Part shown: positions 1 to 8,762 of the stretch, one piece after another
Position numbering within the stretch: position 1 is the stretch's first letter
Layout of the letters: every line of letters starts with the position of its first letter
Assembly (NCBI GenBank): GCA_024684435.1
Contig: JAIKWV010000027.1
Coordinates: forward strand, 1 to 47,060
Length of the DNA stretch: 47,060 nt
Source of the DNA: Clostridiales bacterium
GTDB lineage: Bacteria > Bacillota > Clostridia > Oscillospirales > Acutalibacteraceae
Reading direction: 5' to 3'
Notes under the pieces: generated by a model
Told to the model about the DNA's origin: nothing
Database searches by the model: none
The model's input: the letters and a program-made list of their open reading frames with translations, nothing else
Made by a program: the position numbers and the translations under genes

Positions 1-348
1 CTCTTCGTAAAACTTTTTAGCTCCGTCAGCGAAAAGCATATCGGATTCGCCGCCGTGGGTGGATATGTGGGTCTCACCGGTGTTGCGGTGTGCCAGCGTG
101 TCCGGAAAATACTCTTTGATCGCCACACGCTGTGAGGTCTGAGTGTCATAGCAAAGATATGTTACGCCAAAGCCGCCCTTACCCAGGGTCATTCCGACTA
201 TGTAGCGATCAGCCAGAACAGTACCCTCTGTCATGGCAGAAGGATATGATTTTATCTTTTCTCCGTTTCCGCAATTCGGACAAATTCCGTATTCATCTAA
301 ACCCGCAAAACAATGTGTACAATAGTTCAGCTCCTGATTATTATACAT
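1..348 (-). CDS. Zinc-ribbon serine/threonine protein kinase, N-terminal part (cut by window edge)
   Basis: The visible 116 residues are the start of a Hanks-type kinase; the catalytic loop and everything after it lie beyond the left edge. A zinc ribbon comes first (CTHC at 10-13, CPNC at 23-26), then the glycine-rich loop (LGKGGFGVTY) and the ATP-lysine motif VAIKEYFP. The ATG at 348 is preceded by GAGGAG at good spacing. It starts 5 bp after the stop of the 755-residue kinase upstream, so the two are surely co-transcribed. The N-terminal part resembles the kinase at 8763-11003 most closely (KEY.P.TLAHRN). Activity cannot be judged from this fragment. It was not listed as an open reading frame because it has no stop inside the window. 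Confidence 0.9.
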   Translation of the reverse strand, partial: MYNNQELNYCTHCFAGLDEYGICPNCGNGEKIKSYPSAMTEGTVLADRYIVGMTLGKGGFGVTYLCYDTQTSQRVAIKEYFPDTLAHRNTGETHISTHGGESDMLFADGAKKFYEE

Positions 349-353
349 TGTTT

Positions 354-2621
354 TTAACTCCTCTCTGTATCTGACAGTAATATCCATCCGGCAGAGTTCT
401 TGTATGGCACATAGCCATAACCGTTCGCGATTTTTTCTACTATAAATTCATCTCCGACTTTAGCCTGGCCGAGAGCCTCAGTGTTATTGGACGCCGAGGA
501 AAAGATAAAGCTGTCCGATATTACCTTAACGGCAAAACTGCCTGTATAAGTGAGCTCCACTGTCTTTGTACCCAACAATGTATTTTTGTCTGCGTCAAAA
601 ATATTAACGGTCATTTTCCCGGGCTTTACGTTGCCTATGTTTGGATAATTATAACCTAAATAATAAGATTCCTTATGACCTCTGTGGAAAGCTTCGTCAT
701 ATTTTTCGATCGTTTTCTTTCCTTCGGTATCTGTAACTTCGACCCTGACTTTAAGTGTTTCACCGCTTTTACCGCCATTCACGATGAAGTTGAAAAAAAT
801 GTAGCCGTAAATATTCAGCTTGTCGTTATCATGCTCAAAATCATCGCTTGAAGCGGCAGTGATCGTTACGCTCCATGAGGTCAGTTTAGCGTACAGTTCG
901 CTGCTGTCTTTGTATTTTATTTGAGCAAGCTCGCTGAGGAATTGCTCAGAAGTTTCATCATCTTTGTTTTCTGCGGCGTAGAGGTATTTGCAGCCATTTA
1001 TTTTATCCGCTGCGTCTTCGTAATCTCCCGCCTGTTTAAATTGCTCTATGGCGTTCAGATAATCCTTGTTTTGCATCAGATCATCTGCCATTAAGTAGGC
1101 GCATTTTTTTATAAGTGTCTGCGCATCACCGTAATTAACGGCTTCCTTAAGGTGAGAGGTCGCCTTTTCGTAAAGCTTGGCATCAACAAGCTTTTTACCT
1201 TTAGAGTACTGGATCTTATCGTATGATTTTACGCCGGTCAATATAGTGCCGACACATACGAATATACACAGAATAAATCCCACAGCCCGAAATACGTTGG
1301 ACAGACGTATTTCCGGCTCTTTACGGAATCTGCGATATTCATCATTGCTCCGTTGATGAATAAATTTACGGCAAACCGATACACCGCCTGCAATTGCGGC
1401 TATCGTCACCAATATTTCGGCGACCCAGAGTACTGCTACGGTCTTAGGCGCAGTTATAAAAAATATCGCCAGAACGATCGCCTGTATTGCCGCACCTGCA
1501 ACACAGGGCATAATGGCTTTTAATGTGGCTTTTCTATGTTTGCGCACATAACGCTTTTTCTTAAAATTAACCGTGGTCTTAGGATTCGAGATAACACTAC
1601 CCGAGCTTGTCGGCGAATCAGCCCCATCATCATTCAAGGGCAAAATATTTGCCAGCGATATAGGAGTGGCAATTATTCCGGAGTTGTCAAGTCTGGACCT
1701 CAACTCCAAGGCGCTCTGCATTCTGTCAGAGGCTCGCACTCGCAGCAGACTTTCCAATATTTCCGCGATGGGCACCGAGAACATTGAAAAATCCAAAGCT
1801 TCATCCGTCGCTCTGGAGGAAGCGTCCGGTATCAGGATTCCCGTACCTGCGAAATAAAGCGTTGCGCCCAAAGCATACAGATCTGTCCACGGACCCTGAT
1901 TGCCGTGAGTCTGGTACTGCTCAACGGGAGCAAAACCCTGTTTGAGAATAACCGACAGGCTTTTGGATTCCTTGCCGAGAACTTGTCTCGCCGAACCGAA
2001 ATCTATCAATTTTATCTGACCGTTTTCGCAGATGCAGATGTTGTCCGGTGAAATATCCCTATGTAAAAAGCCGGTGCTGTGTATCTGTATCAATGCATCG
2101 GATATCTGCTGTGCTAAATATACGATCTCGCTTTGAGGGATCTTTCCATTGCACCGCTGGATATACGTTTTAAGATCCATGCCCTCCAAATATTCCATGG
2201 TATAGTAGACGGTGTTGTTTTCATAGAAAAATTCATAAACATTAACAACACTTTCCACCGTCCTGAACTTTGACAACAGCAAGGCCTCGTTGTAATATTT
2301 TTCGGCACCGGACAAATAAACAGCCTCATTTTCTATGCTGCTCAAATAAACAGTAGGTGACCCTTCGTTGCGGTGTACCATATAATCAGGAAAAAATTCC
2401 TTTATCGCCACTCGAGTATACGTTTCCATATCTAAAGCAAGGTATGTGATACCAAAACCTCCCTTGCCTAAGACTCTTCCGATATGATATCTTCCGTGTA
2501 AGATAGTTCCAAGAGGCAGTGCAACTATATTGCGCTGAGGTTCGGTATCGCAGGAAATGCACATTCCGTCAACGAGCTGTGAAAAGCAATACGGACACAA
2601 CTCTATATATTCTTCTGGCAT
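354..2621 (-). CDS. Membrane serine/threonine protein kinase with zinc ribbon, TPR-like region and SH3-like C-terminus
   Basis: Transfers phosphate from ATP to protein Ser/Thr; expected in the membrane with the kinase domain inside. Order in the 755 residues: zinc ribbon (CPYC 9-12, CISC 21-24); kinase domain about 44-310 with GKGGFG, Lys74 in VAIKEFFP, HRDISPDN (Asp189) and DFG (Asp207); a basic stretch; hydrophobic segments near 366-390, 395-416 and 445-463; a helical repeat region about 475-550 resembling TPR; a beta-rich region; and an SH3b-like end (VGDEFIVEKIANGYGYVPY). The HRD+4 lysine typical of Ser/Thr kinases is replaced by Pro-Asp context (HRDISPDN), as in its paralogues here. It lies between an RDD-FHA protein and the truncated kinase. 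Sensing through the SH3-like part is inference. Kinase identity is certain; substrate is unknown. Confidence 0.93.
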   Translation of the reverse strand: MPEEYIELCPYCFSQLVDGMCISCDTEPQRNIVALPLGTILHGRYHIGRVLGKGGFGITYLALDMETYTRVAIKEFFPDYMVHRNEGSPTVYLSSIENEAVYLSGAEKYYNEALLLSKFRTVESVVNVYEFFYENNTVYYTMEYLEGMDLKTYIQRCNGKIPQSEIVYLAQQISDALIQIHSTGFLHRDISPDNICICENGQIKLIDFGSARQVLGKESKSLSVILKQGFAPVEQYQTHGNQGPWTDLYALGATLYFAGTGILIPDASSRATDEALDFSMFSVPIAEILESLLRVRASDRMQSALELRSRLDNSGIIATPISLANILPLNDDGADSPTSSGSVISNPKTTVNFKKKRYVRKHRKATLKAIMPCVAGAAIQAIVLAIFFITAPKTVAVLWVAEILVTIAAIAGGVSVCRKFIHQRSNDEYRRFRKEPEIRLSNVFRAVGFILCIFVCVGTILTGVKSYDKIQYSKGKKLVDAKLYEKATSHLKEAVNYGDAQTLIKKCAYLMADDLMQNKDYLNAIEQFKQAGDYEDAADKINGCKYLYAAENKDDETSEQFLSELAQIKYKDSSELYAKLTSWSVTITAASSDDFEHDNDKLNIYGYIFFNFIVNGGKSGETLKVRVEVTDTEGKKTIEKYDEAFHRGHKESYYLGYNYPNIGNVKPGKMTVNIFDADKNTLLGTKTVELTYTGSFAVKVISDSFIFSSASNNTEALGQAKVGDEFIVEKIANGYGYVPYKNSAGWILLSDTERS

Positions 2622-2657
2622 ACAACATGCACCTCTATACTCAAAAAAATTATTACA

Positions 2658-3413
2658 TTATCTGTTGCCGAACATTACAGTGACACTGACATCTTTCCTG
2701 CCCACAAAAAAGCTGTCTCCCGGCTGCAGCGTAGCGTATTTATCACTTGGTACATTAGCTCCGTTTTCCAAAAAAGTTCCGCATTTGGAATCGCAGTCCT
2801 TTAGCAGAAATACGCCTGTTTGCCTATTGATTTTTACGACACAGTGCTGGCGGCTGATATTGAGTTCATCAGGAGGGAACAAAACCTGACAAACATCCGG
2901 ATCCCGACCGATAGTTATACCGCCTGAAGTAACCAAATACTTTTTTGGGTTTCCGTGCCCGTCATGTACGACAATGTAAGCCTCTTTTTCTTCGCCGCCT
3001 GACTCTTCAAACATAGCAAACACAAAAGTGTTGCTTGCATAGTCATAAAAAGTACAATGCTCCGGATCCCAAAGACAGGAAAGGAGACCGATTCCCAAAG
3101 GAATACAGCTAAAAAAGCTGCACACGGAACGAAACAGGACCTTTAGGAAACCGGTCGCTTCCGCATCCCTGCCAGCAATACGCAGATTACGGATAAACAT
3201 ACCCGGAGTTGCACACATATCGCTGACGCAAAACAGCGTGCAATACACGATGTGGCATACAGGGATTATACAGGGGCACAACGCTAACGGAGCATTAAGA
3301 AAAAAACGCAGCGGTAGTATGATCACGGCATCCAAAGCGCACAGTAAGAACAGATCTATTACCGCTGCTATTATGCGGTCACGGGCACAAGCTTTCTTAA
3401 AATAATCACTCAT
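2658..3413 (-). CDS. RDD-family membrane protein with C-terminal FHA domain
   Basis: A 251-residue fusion. The N-terminal part (about 8-135) is an RDD membrane domain with hydrophobic segments and the RDD hallmark ATPGMFIRNLRI. The C-terminal part (about 146-250) is an FHA domain, the phosphothreonine-binding fold, with IGRDPD, ISRQHC and DSKCGTFL. The usual Asn of the S-x-N-G-T loop is Cys here. Such a fusion would hold a phosphopeptide reader at the inner face of the membrane. The start overlaps the 3' end of the PP2C gene by 8 bp, which points to translational coupling. A second RDD-FHA gene occurs at 11035-11748. The binding partner is unknown; neighbouring kinases and their substrates are the obvious candidates. 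Confidence 0.9.
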   Translation of the reverse strand: MSDYFKKACARDRIIAAVIDLFLLCALDAVIILPLRFFLNAPLALCPCIIPVCHIVYCTLFCVSDMCATPGMFIRNLRIAGRDAEATGFLKVLFRSVCSFFSCIPLGIGLLSCLWDPEHCTFYDYASNTFVFAMFEESGGEEKEAYIVVHDGHGNPKKYLVTSGGITIGRDPDVCQVLFPPDELNISRQHCVVKINRQTGVFLLKDCDSKCGTFLENGANVPSDKYATLQPGDSFFVGRKDVSVTVMFGNR

Positions 3414-4143
3414 CGGTTTTTCCTATCCTAACACAAATTGCCGTAAAATTGTCGTTTTCCTTGTTCTTGGTCTTCAGCAAAAGGCGTTTTGTCATAAATG
3501 CGAGCCATTCTTTTGAAGATTTAGACTTAGAAAGGTCAATCTCCATCTCCTGCTCATAGACGAATTCCCAGAATCCGTCAGAGCAGAGCAAAAATGCGTC
3601 CCCCGGCTTTAAGACTATAGGCTCCGGCAATTTTCGGATGTTCAGATCCTCAGTGTCACCGATAACCTTCAAAAGTTTATTGCGATCCTCGTTGAAGCGA
3701 ATGTCCTCGTAGCGGATCTCACCAAGCCGGGCAATAGCAGCACAGACGGAGTGATCCTCCGACTGTGCTATTATTTTATTGTCACGGAACAAGTAGAATC
3801 TGCTGTCCCCCACATTTGCGTATCGCAGGGTTTCACCGTCCGTTACAGCAAACACAAGAGTGGTACGCATAGACGATTTTTCTGGAGACTTTTTCTGCAG
3901 GTGCAATATGTACTTGTTTGTTTCCGCCAGCATTTTAAGCAAAGACTCTTCGTCCATGGGACATCCCATTTGTTTCCAAAGAGAGTTTATGTATCTAACG
4001 GATTCTTCCGAGGCAACTTCACCGCAATCATGTCCACCCAGGCCGTCCGCAAGCGTCCAGATACCCTTAGAGCAAAGGTAAGCGTCTTCATTGTTCTTAC
4101 GTCCGCCCTGGTTGGTATATGCAAAAGTTCGAAAAGTATTCAT
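3406..4143 (-). CDS. PP2C-family serine/threonine protein phosphatase
   Basis: A 245-residue cytoplasmic, metal-dependent phosphatase that would reverse the action of the adjacent kinases. The PP2C motifs appear in order: RKNNEDAYL (metal Asp near 20), ADGLGGHDCGE, ANVGDSRFYLF, SEDHSV, CSDGFWEF and the closing NDNFTAICV. The length is typical of stand-alone bacterial PP2C enzymes such as PrpC/Stp. No membrane segment is visible. It overlaps the downstream RDD-FHA gene by 8 bp and sits 33 bp after the protease-FHA gene. A kinase/phosphatase pair is standard in such systems; a second PP2C at 5685-6560 makes this one of two and suggests different targets. Confidence 0.95.
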   Translation of the reverse strand: MNTFRTFAYTNQGGRKNNEDAYLCSKGIWTLADGLGGHDCGEVASEESVRYINSLWKQMGCPMDEESLLKMLAETNKYILHLQKKSPEKSSMRTTLVFAVTDGETLRYANVGDSRFYLFRDNKIIAQSEDHSVCAAIARLGEIRYEDIRFNEDRNKLLKVIGDTEDLNIRKLPEPIVLKPGDAFLLCSDGFWEFVYEQEMEIDLSKSKSSKEWLAFMTKRLLLKTKNKENDNFTAICVRIGKTDE

Positions 4144-4176
4144 AAGTAAATCCTATCTTTTAAATTACTTCAAAGA

Positions 4177-5670
4177 TCAATATCTGACCTCAAAAACGAT
4201 TTCCTTGTCACCTACTATAAACTGATCTCCGCTCTTAAGAACTACGGGAACGTTGGGGGCGATCCTTGTACCGTCTTTAAGGAAAGTGCCGTAAGAAGAG
4301 TTAAGGTCTTTTAATGAAAGGGTGTTGCCTGTAACGGCTACTTCACAATGTCTGCCGCTGACGCCCGCCTGGTTGGTGGGGAATACAACGTTACATCTGC
4401 TGGGATCTCTGCCGATAACTGCTATTTCATCTATTGAGAACTTTTTACCCTGCATAGGTCCGCTGATGCCCAGCAAATACTTCTTGCCGGAAGGTTGAGG
4501 CTGAGGCTGAGGCACTCCTGGATAGGAAACATTTCCAAGTCCCTCGGTTACACCGGTAAATCCATTGGTCATGGAGCCATTATTAACTGAGCCGCCCATA
4601 TCTGATACCTGCATCGAACCTGTATCTGTAGCGGGCTTCAGATTCTGCTTATTGCGTACTGCGAGGAGGATAACTACAGCTGCGATAAGAACGATAGCTG
4701 CCGCAATGATAGCGATAATGAGACCGATACTTAAATCGTTATCTAAAACGTAAGGAGCTCCGACGCTGTCAAGTACCTTTATAAGAGATTCGATCGCGAT
4801 GGAATAGTTTGCGCTGGCGTCGTCGCCTCTTGATTTATCTTTAGCAACGAATGCATTAACACCGATTATGGACCCGTCCTCTGTAAAGAGGGGACCGCCG
4901 GAGTTGCCGTTTGCAATATTAGCGTCTATTACGTAGGTATAGAACTGCTGCTTGGCAGCTCTGTGACCTTCTGTCAGCTGGATCTTGGAGATGACGCCCT
5001 TGGTTACTGTTGAGTCTGAATAATCGTATCTGCCCTCTGTGTTAGCAAATTCTGTGTGATACGGATAGCCGATAGCGTATATGCTGTCACCAACGGAAAC
5101 CTTTTCCTTTAACTTAAGAGGTCTTGCAATTATTTTATTGGTGGGTTCAGAAGCTATCTTGCAAACTGCCACGTCATTTTCGTAGCTGCTTCCCACAACA
5201 CTGAGTGAAACATAGTCGCTGGATGCTCCGGAAAATACTGCATCCAAAGAAGTCGTTTTTGCCTCAAAATAATCGATTATACAGATATAACCGTCCTGCT
5301 CATAGCTCTTGGGATAGCTTGTGCCGTCATCCATTTCGACTAAGCCGACAATATTGCCGTTCTGGTCGATATAAACGGTGTATATTCCGTCCTTTTCGCC
5401 GACAACATGGTCGCATGTGGCTATGTACTGTACAGGCTGACCGGGTTTACCGATAGCAAATCCTGTACCCCATCCGGACTGTTCAACTGAGAGAGGCTTG
5501 CTGCCTATTGTTGCATTCTTTGCTTCAAACTTAACAGCGGTGTATATGTACACTACACTTTTCTGCATTTCGCTGGGGGAAATATTTTTTGCTGATGCGG
5601 TTATGCTGACCAAACTGAGAATCATTGCCAGAGCCAAAACAAGTGTGAATACCTTACTTACCTTTTTCAT
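4177..5670 (-). CDS. Membrane-anchored trypsin-like serine protease with cytoplasmic FHA domain
   Basis: A 497-residue two-faced protein. A signal peptide (1-27, ending TASA) precedes a trypsin-like/HtrA-type protease domain with the complete triad: His88 (ATCDHVVG), Asp166 (YENDVAVC) and Ser257 (GNSGGPLF). A transmembrane helix follows (about 323-347), then a Gly/Ser/Pro-rich linker with PQPQPQP, then an FHA domain (about 408-497; VIGRDPSRC, VSGRHCEV, LNSSYGTFL). No PDZ domain is seen. By this topology the protease faces outside and the FHA reads phosphothreonine inside. The gene lies 14 bp from the PP2C gene upstream, in the same run as the kinases. Linking cytoplasmic phosphorylation to external proteolysis is inference; both domain calls are firm. 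Confidence 0.93.
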   Translation of the reverse strand: MKKVSKVFTLVLALAMILSLVSITASAKNISPSEMQKSVVYIYTAVKFEAKNATIGSKPLSVEQSGWGTGFAIGKPGQPVQYIATCDHVVGEKDGIYTVYIDQNGNIVGLVEMDDGTSYPKSYEQDGYICIIDYFEAKTTSLDAVFSGASSDYVSLSVVGSSYENDVAVCKIASEPTNKIIARPLKLKEKVSVGDSIYAIGYPYHTEFANTEGRYDYSDSTVTKGVISKIQLTEGHRAAKQQFYTYVIDANIANGNSGGPLFTEDGSIIGVNAFVAKDKSRGDDASANYSIAIESLIKVLDSVGAPYVLDNDLSIGLIIAIIAAAIVLIAAVVILLAVRNKQNLKPATDTGSMQVSDMGGSVNNGSMTNGFTGVTEGLGNVSYPGVPQPQPQPSGKKYLLGISGPMQGKKFSIDEIAVIGRDPSRCNVVFPTNQAGVSGRHCEVAVTGNTLSLKDLNSSYGTFLKDGTRIAPNVPVVLKSGDQFIVGDKEIVFEVRY

Positions 5671-5684
5671 TATTTATTCCTCCA

Positions 5685-6560
5685 TTAATTATATTGAATA
5701 ATGACTATCGTCAGGTTATCCTGAGATCTGATTTTTTGCGCCACCACTGCATCTGCAATACATTGAGCTGCACTCTGGGGCGGCAATTTCATCAATGTGT
5801 TTATGGTTTGCAGCGGGAGAGCGTTGTATACTCCGTCCGAGCAAAGCAGAAGCTTGTCGCCGTTTTGTAATTTGAGTCCGTCTGAACTGGCGTCTGCGAA
5901 GGAAAGATCACGGTTTCCCATGCAGCGGACCAGAACATCCTTTTGGGGGTCGCTGAACGCCTCGCTTACAGAACCGTCCTCTAAAATTGCTTCCTGAAGA
6001 AGCTGATTCAGATAATCGTGATCCTCATTGATTTGATACATCATTTCTCCACGGCAAAGATACAGGCGGCTGTCGCCGACACATAGCCAGTGCAGCCTGT
6101 GATTGAAAATCTGCGCACATACCAAAGTGGAACCGGATTCGACTCTTCCGCTGGGACAATATTTGCGGCAAATTTCATCGTTTACGGTTTCGGCACGATT
6201 AAGCAGATCGCTGCCGCCTGAACAGACTGTGTTGTGCTGATTGAAGTAATCTATCATTCCCCGCACAACCGCCGTGGATACCTCTTTGCCTTTAGATAAC
6301 CCGCCCATGCCGTCCGCCAATACGGCGAGAACACCTTTTTGCGAAGTAAGAACAGTGTCGGAAAGATTTGAGTAACCGCAGCTATCTTCCTGATATGGGC
6401 GTCTGCCCTGATGCTGTGCATTTCCTAACCGAAGTACGCTTCCATCGCCGGGGGTTATCGTTAAGGACATATCATCAAGCTTTACAGTATCTTGTGATAT
6501 GCTTGCAGCAGGCTGTACCGTAGGTATTGGTTGTTTCTTTTTCTTTTTGGAACCAAACAT
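5685..6560 (-). CDS. PP2C-family serine/threonine protein phosphatase (second copy)
   Basis: A 291-residue PP2C phosphatase with a lysine-rich start (GSKKKKKQ) and about 45 residues of low-complexity lead-in before the catalytic domain. Motifs: GRRPYQEDSCGY, LADGMGGLSKGKE, CVGDSRLYLCRG, NEDHDYL, LCSDGVYNAL and SQDNLTIVI. All metal-binding Asp positions appear intact. It differs clearly in sequence from the PP2C at 3406-4143, so this is not a recent duplication. Spacing is 25 bp to the zinc-ribbon FHA gene and 14 bp to the protease-FHA gene, consistent with one operon. The basic N-terminus could bring it to the membrane, which is inference. Confidence 0.95.
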   Translation of the reverse strand: MFGSKKKKKQPIPTVQPAASISQDTVKLDDMSLTITPGDGSVLRLGNAQHQGRRPYQEDSCGYSNLSDTVLTSQKGVLAVLADGMGGLSKGKEVSTAVVRGMIDYFNQHNTVCSGGSDLLNRAETVNDEICRKYCPSGRVESGSTLVCAQIFNHRLHWLCVGDSRLYLCRGEMMYQINEDHDYLNQLLQEAILEDGSVSEAFSDPQKDVLVRCMGNRDLSFADASSDGLKLQNGDKLLLCSDGVYNALPLQTINTLMKLPPQSAAQCIADAVVAQKIRSQDNLTIVIIQYN

Positions 6561-6585
6561 GGGATCACCTTCTTGAGTTTATGTA

Positions 6586-7188
6586 TCAGTAGCAGAAGGA
6601 TTCGTTACAGAGTGAACGGAAAATAAGCTTTGTACTGCCGATTTCGATTATGTCGTTATCTTTTAACTGCTTGGGTTCCAACAGGAGCATAGTGTTGACA
6701 TACACATTGTTGGTTGAGTTTTCTCCGGCCTGGATGAAGAAAATGTTATTTCGGTCATCATAGATAACAGAAACATTGTTTACCTCTGAAATGCCGGGGT
6801 CGAAATCGAAGGAAATGTCGTTCTTCTTGCCGCGTCCTATTGTGTTCCTCGCTGTGTGAAGGCGGAAGTCCATTCCGATCTTTTCACCCTCGATGACCAC
6901 GAGCCAGCCTCGCACGGGCTTCACCTCGGAATTCATTGTCATGTCTCCGAACTGTGTCACACCTTCTCTTGAGGGAGTATCCTTCGGTGCGACAGTCACA
7001 GGCATATCGTCCAATGAGCCGGTAGGCACGCTGTTCAATACCTGAGTGGGATCGAAGCCAGGTGTTGGGGTTGCAACCTCACCCAGAGCAATTGTGGGGC
7101 TGATTGCGTTTTCGCCGGAGCAGTAGGGGCAAGTTGATGACTTGCTGTCATCGTAGATGTGTCCGTTGGAGCATTGTTGAATAGCCAT
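6586..7188 (-). CDS. Zinc-ribbon FHA-domain adaptor protein, GarA-like layout
   Basis: A 200-residue soluble protein. The N-terminus is a zinc-binding knuckle (CSNGH at 6-10, CPYC at 20-23). A Thr-rich, disordered-looking region follows (about 28-88) with several Thr-Gln or Thr-Pro sites (DPTQVL, PVTVAP, GVTQFG). The FHA-like domain occupies about 93-195. IGRGKKNDI matches the FHA core, but the S-R-x-H element is replaced by SEVNNVSV and the S-x-N-G-T loop by ENSTNNVYV. The layout recalls GarA/OdhI, where an N-terminal Thr is phosphorylated by a kinase; that parallel is inference. It is the first gene behind the repeated promoter box at 7242-7296, with a good ribosome binding site (TAGGAGAA). 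Confidence 0.85.
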   Translation of the reverse strand: MAIQQCSNGHIYDDSKSSTCPYCSGENAISPTIALGEVATPTPGFDPTQVLNSVPTGSLDDMPVTVAPKDTPSREGVTQFGDMTMNSEVKPVRGWLVVIEGEKIGMDFRLHTARNTIGRGKKNDISFDFDPGISEVNNVSVIYDDRNNIFFIQAGENSTNNVYVNTMLLLEPKQLKDNDIIEIGSTKLIFRSLCNESFCY

Positions 7189-7241
7189 AGTGTTTTCTCC
7201 TATACTTTAATTTATTTTTGGGTGCGTTCCCTTTAGCACCT

Positions 7242-7296
7242 ATATTAAACCATATCTGAAACTGAATAAATAGTACCGAAAATTACATTATCATGT
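7242..7296 (-). promoter_or_regulatory. Promoter with conserved upstream box, copy 1 (in front of the zinc-ribbon FHA gene)
   Basis: A 25-bp box at 7272-7296 (plus strand begins AGTACC, ends ATCATGT) matches the box at 11808-11832 in 22 of 25 positions. In transcript direction it is followed after exactly 24 bp by TAATAT (7242-7247), a likely -10 element, with no good -35 hexamer at the expected place. That arrangement suits an activator-dependent promoter. The sequences outside the box and -10 differ between the copies, so this is not simply a duplicated block. Its position 14 bp past a kinase stop codon also repeats at the other copy. Confidence 0.65.
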
Positions 7297-7309
7297 ACAA
7301 AAATGCTAT

Positions 7310-8749
7310 TTACAGTAGGGATAAGATAATAATTATCAAAATTACAAACACAGCTGCCATTACCAGAAGCACAGCTCCCGTGTTCTTTCTGACGAAGGCA
7401 AGTAGCTTGTCCAGAGGATTATTGCAGAAGTTTGAAAACTTGTTTTTGGGTGCCTCCGGCTGTATTTCTGCGTATGGAAGCCTGTTATAATAAGGCGGAG
7501 ACTGCTGTACAGGAGCGTTATCATAATCCGGAACGTTATTAACATTATTGCTGATCGGTGCATAGCTGTATTTCTGCACATTGTTGTTGACCGATGGGTT
7601 GTTTCCGATTTGTGCGTTGTTGGAACTTTGTATGTTGTTACGATATTGTGATGTGTTTTGTGCATTGCTGGATGGTTGTTTACTGACTTTATTATAATTG
7701 TATACAGAAGATTCCGTCTCTGATCGCTGCAAATTAAGCTTGGAGGACTTAATGCTGTTGTCCTGATCAGGTTCCTTTTGAATTACCGATCCGTTTGCGA
7801 CCGCATACAGATCTCTTTTAAAGCTTTGTATATCGATGTAACGATCCTGAATCTGAACAGCCATCATTTTTTTAATAACAGCTTCCAGCTCGTGGGAACA
7901 TTTTATTGACAGTTCGGGATATTTTATCCTGTCCGCTGCACACAGGGGCATTCTGCCGTTCAGACATAAAACCATTGTGGCGCCCAAAGCGTAAATATCA
8001 GTCCACGGTCCTTGTTTTCCACGTTCCTTATACTGTTCCATTGGTGCAAATCCCTGTTTTAATATAATGGATAATTTGCGTGACCCTTCCATGGAAAACG
8101 AACGTGCCGCTCCGAAATCTATAAGCTTGACCTGACCGTTATTACACATATATATGTTATCAGGAGCTATGTCCCTATGCAGTAAGCCTTTTTCATGTAC
8201 CTTTTCCAGTGCCTCAGCCACGCAGGCCGTAATGAATATCACTTCAGATTCATCAAGACATCCGCCTTTTTTCATGGCATAGCGGTTCAGGTCACAGCCA
8301 TCCAGGAATTCCATGACATAATAGGCCGTGTTATTCTCGCAAAACAGCTTGTAAACACGAATTATATTAGGATGATTCAAGGTTGAAATGATATGCGCTT
8401 CCTCATAGAACCTCTTAAGATATTTTTCATATATGTTCAAATCGTCCGGAGAGATGACCGACACCTGAGTATTTCCCGTCGAGCGCATAACCAGAGATGA
8501 TGGAAAAAATTCTTTTATAGCAACGACTTTTTTGCTGCTGTAGTCGAAGGCACGGTAAGTAATACTGAATCCACCCACGCCGAGGGTCTTACCGATAATG
8601 TACTGAGCATGCAGAATTGTTCCGGGAGGCAGTGCTCCCGGGACAACTTTGTTCTGCTTATCCGAACCGCAATATACGCAATTTTCCGTACCGCTTGGTA
8701 TTTCGGCAAAGCAGTATGAACATAAATTTTTTCCATCGACCTGAATCAT
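7310..8749 (-). CDS. Zinc-ribbon serine/threonine protein kinase with Asn-rich linker and C-terminal tail anchor
   Basis: A 479-residue Hanks-type kinase. A zinc ribbon (CSYC 10-13, CVYC 24-27) precedes the kinase domain (about 47-315) with Lys79 (VAIKEFFP), HRDIAPDN (Asp193) and DFG (Asp211). The glycine loop reads GVGGFS, so its last Gly is Ser. A hydrophilic Asn/Gln/Ser-rich linker runs from about 330 to 440 (NNIQSSNNAQIGNNPSVN). The protein ends in a single hydrophobic helix (about 455-479) with no residues beyond it, so it is anchored with the kinase inside and nothing outside. This contrasts with its paralogues, which carry external or C-terminal domains. A strong ribosome binding site (GAGAGGAG) sits in the 13-bp gap after the previous kinase gene. 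Confidence 0.94.
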   Translation of the reverse strand: MIQVDGKNLCSYCFAEIPSGTENCVYCGSDKQNKVVPGALPPGTILHAQYIIGKTLGVGGFSITYRAFDYSSKKVVAIKEFFPSSLVMRSTGNTQVSVISPDDLNIYEKYLKRFYEEAHIISTLNHPNIIRVYKLFCENNTAYYVMEFLDGCDLNRYAMKKGGCLDESEVIFITACVAEALEKVHEKGLLHRDIAPDNIYMCNNGQVKLIDFGAARSFSMEGSRKLSIILKQGFAPMEQYKERGKQGPWTDIYALGATMVLCLNGRMPLCAADRIKYPELSIKCSHELEAVIKKMMAVQIQDRYIDIQSFKRDLYAVANGSVIQKEPDQDNSIKSSKLNLQRSETESSVYNYNKVSKQPSSNAQNTSQYRNNIQSSNNAQIGNNPSVNNNVQKYSYAPISNNVNNVPDYDNAPVQQSPPYYNRLPYAEIQPEAPKNKFSNFCNNPLDKLLAFVRKNTGAVLLVMAAVFVILIIIILSLL

Positions 8750-8762
8750 TGCGGGTCTCCTC

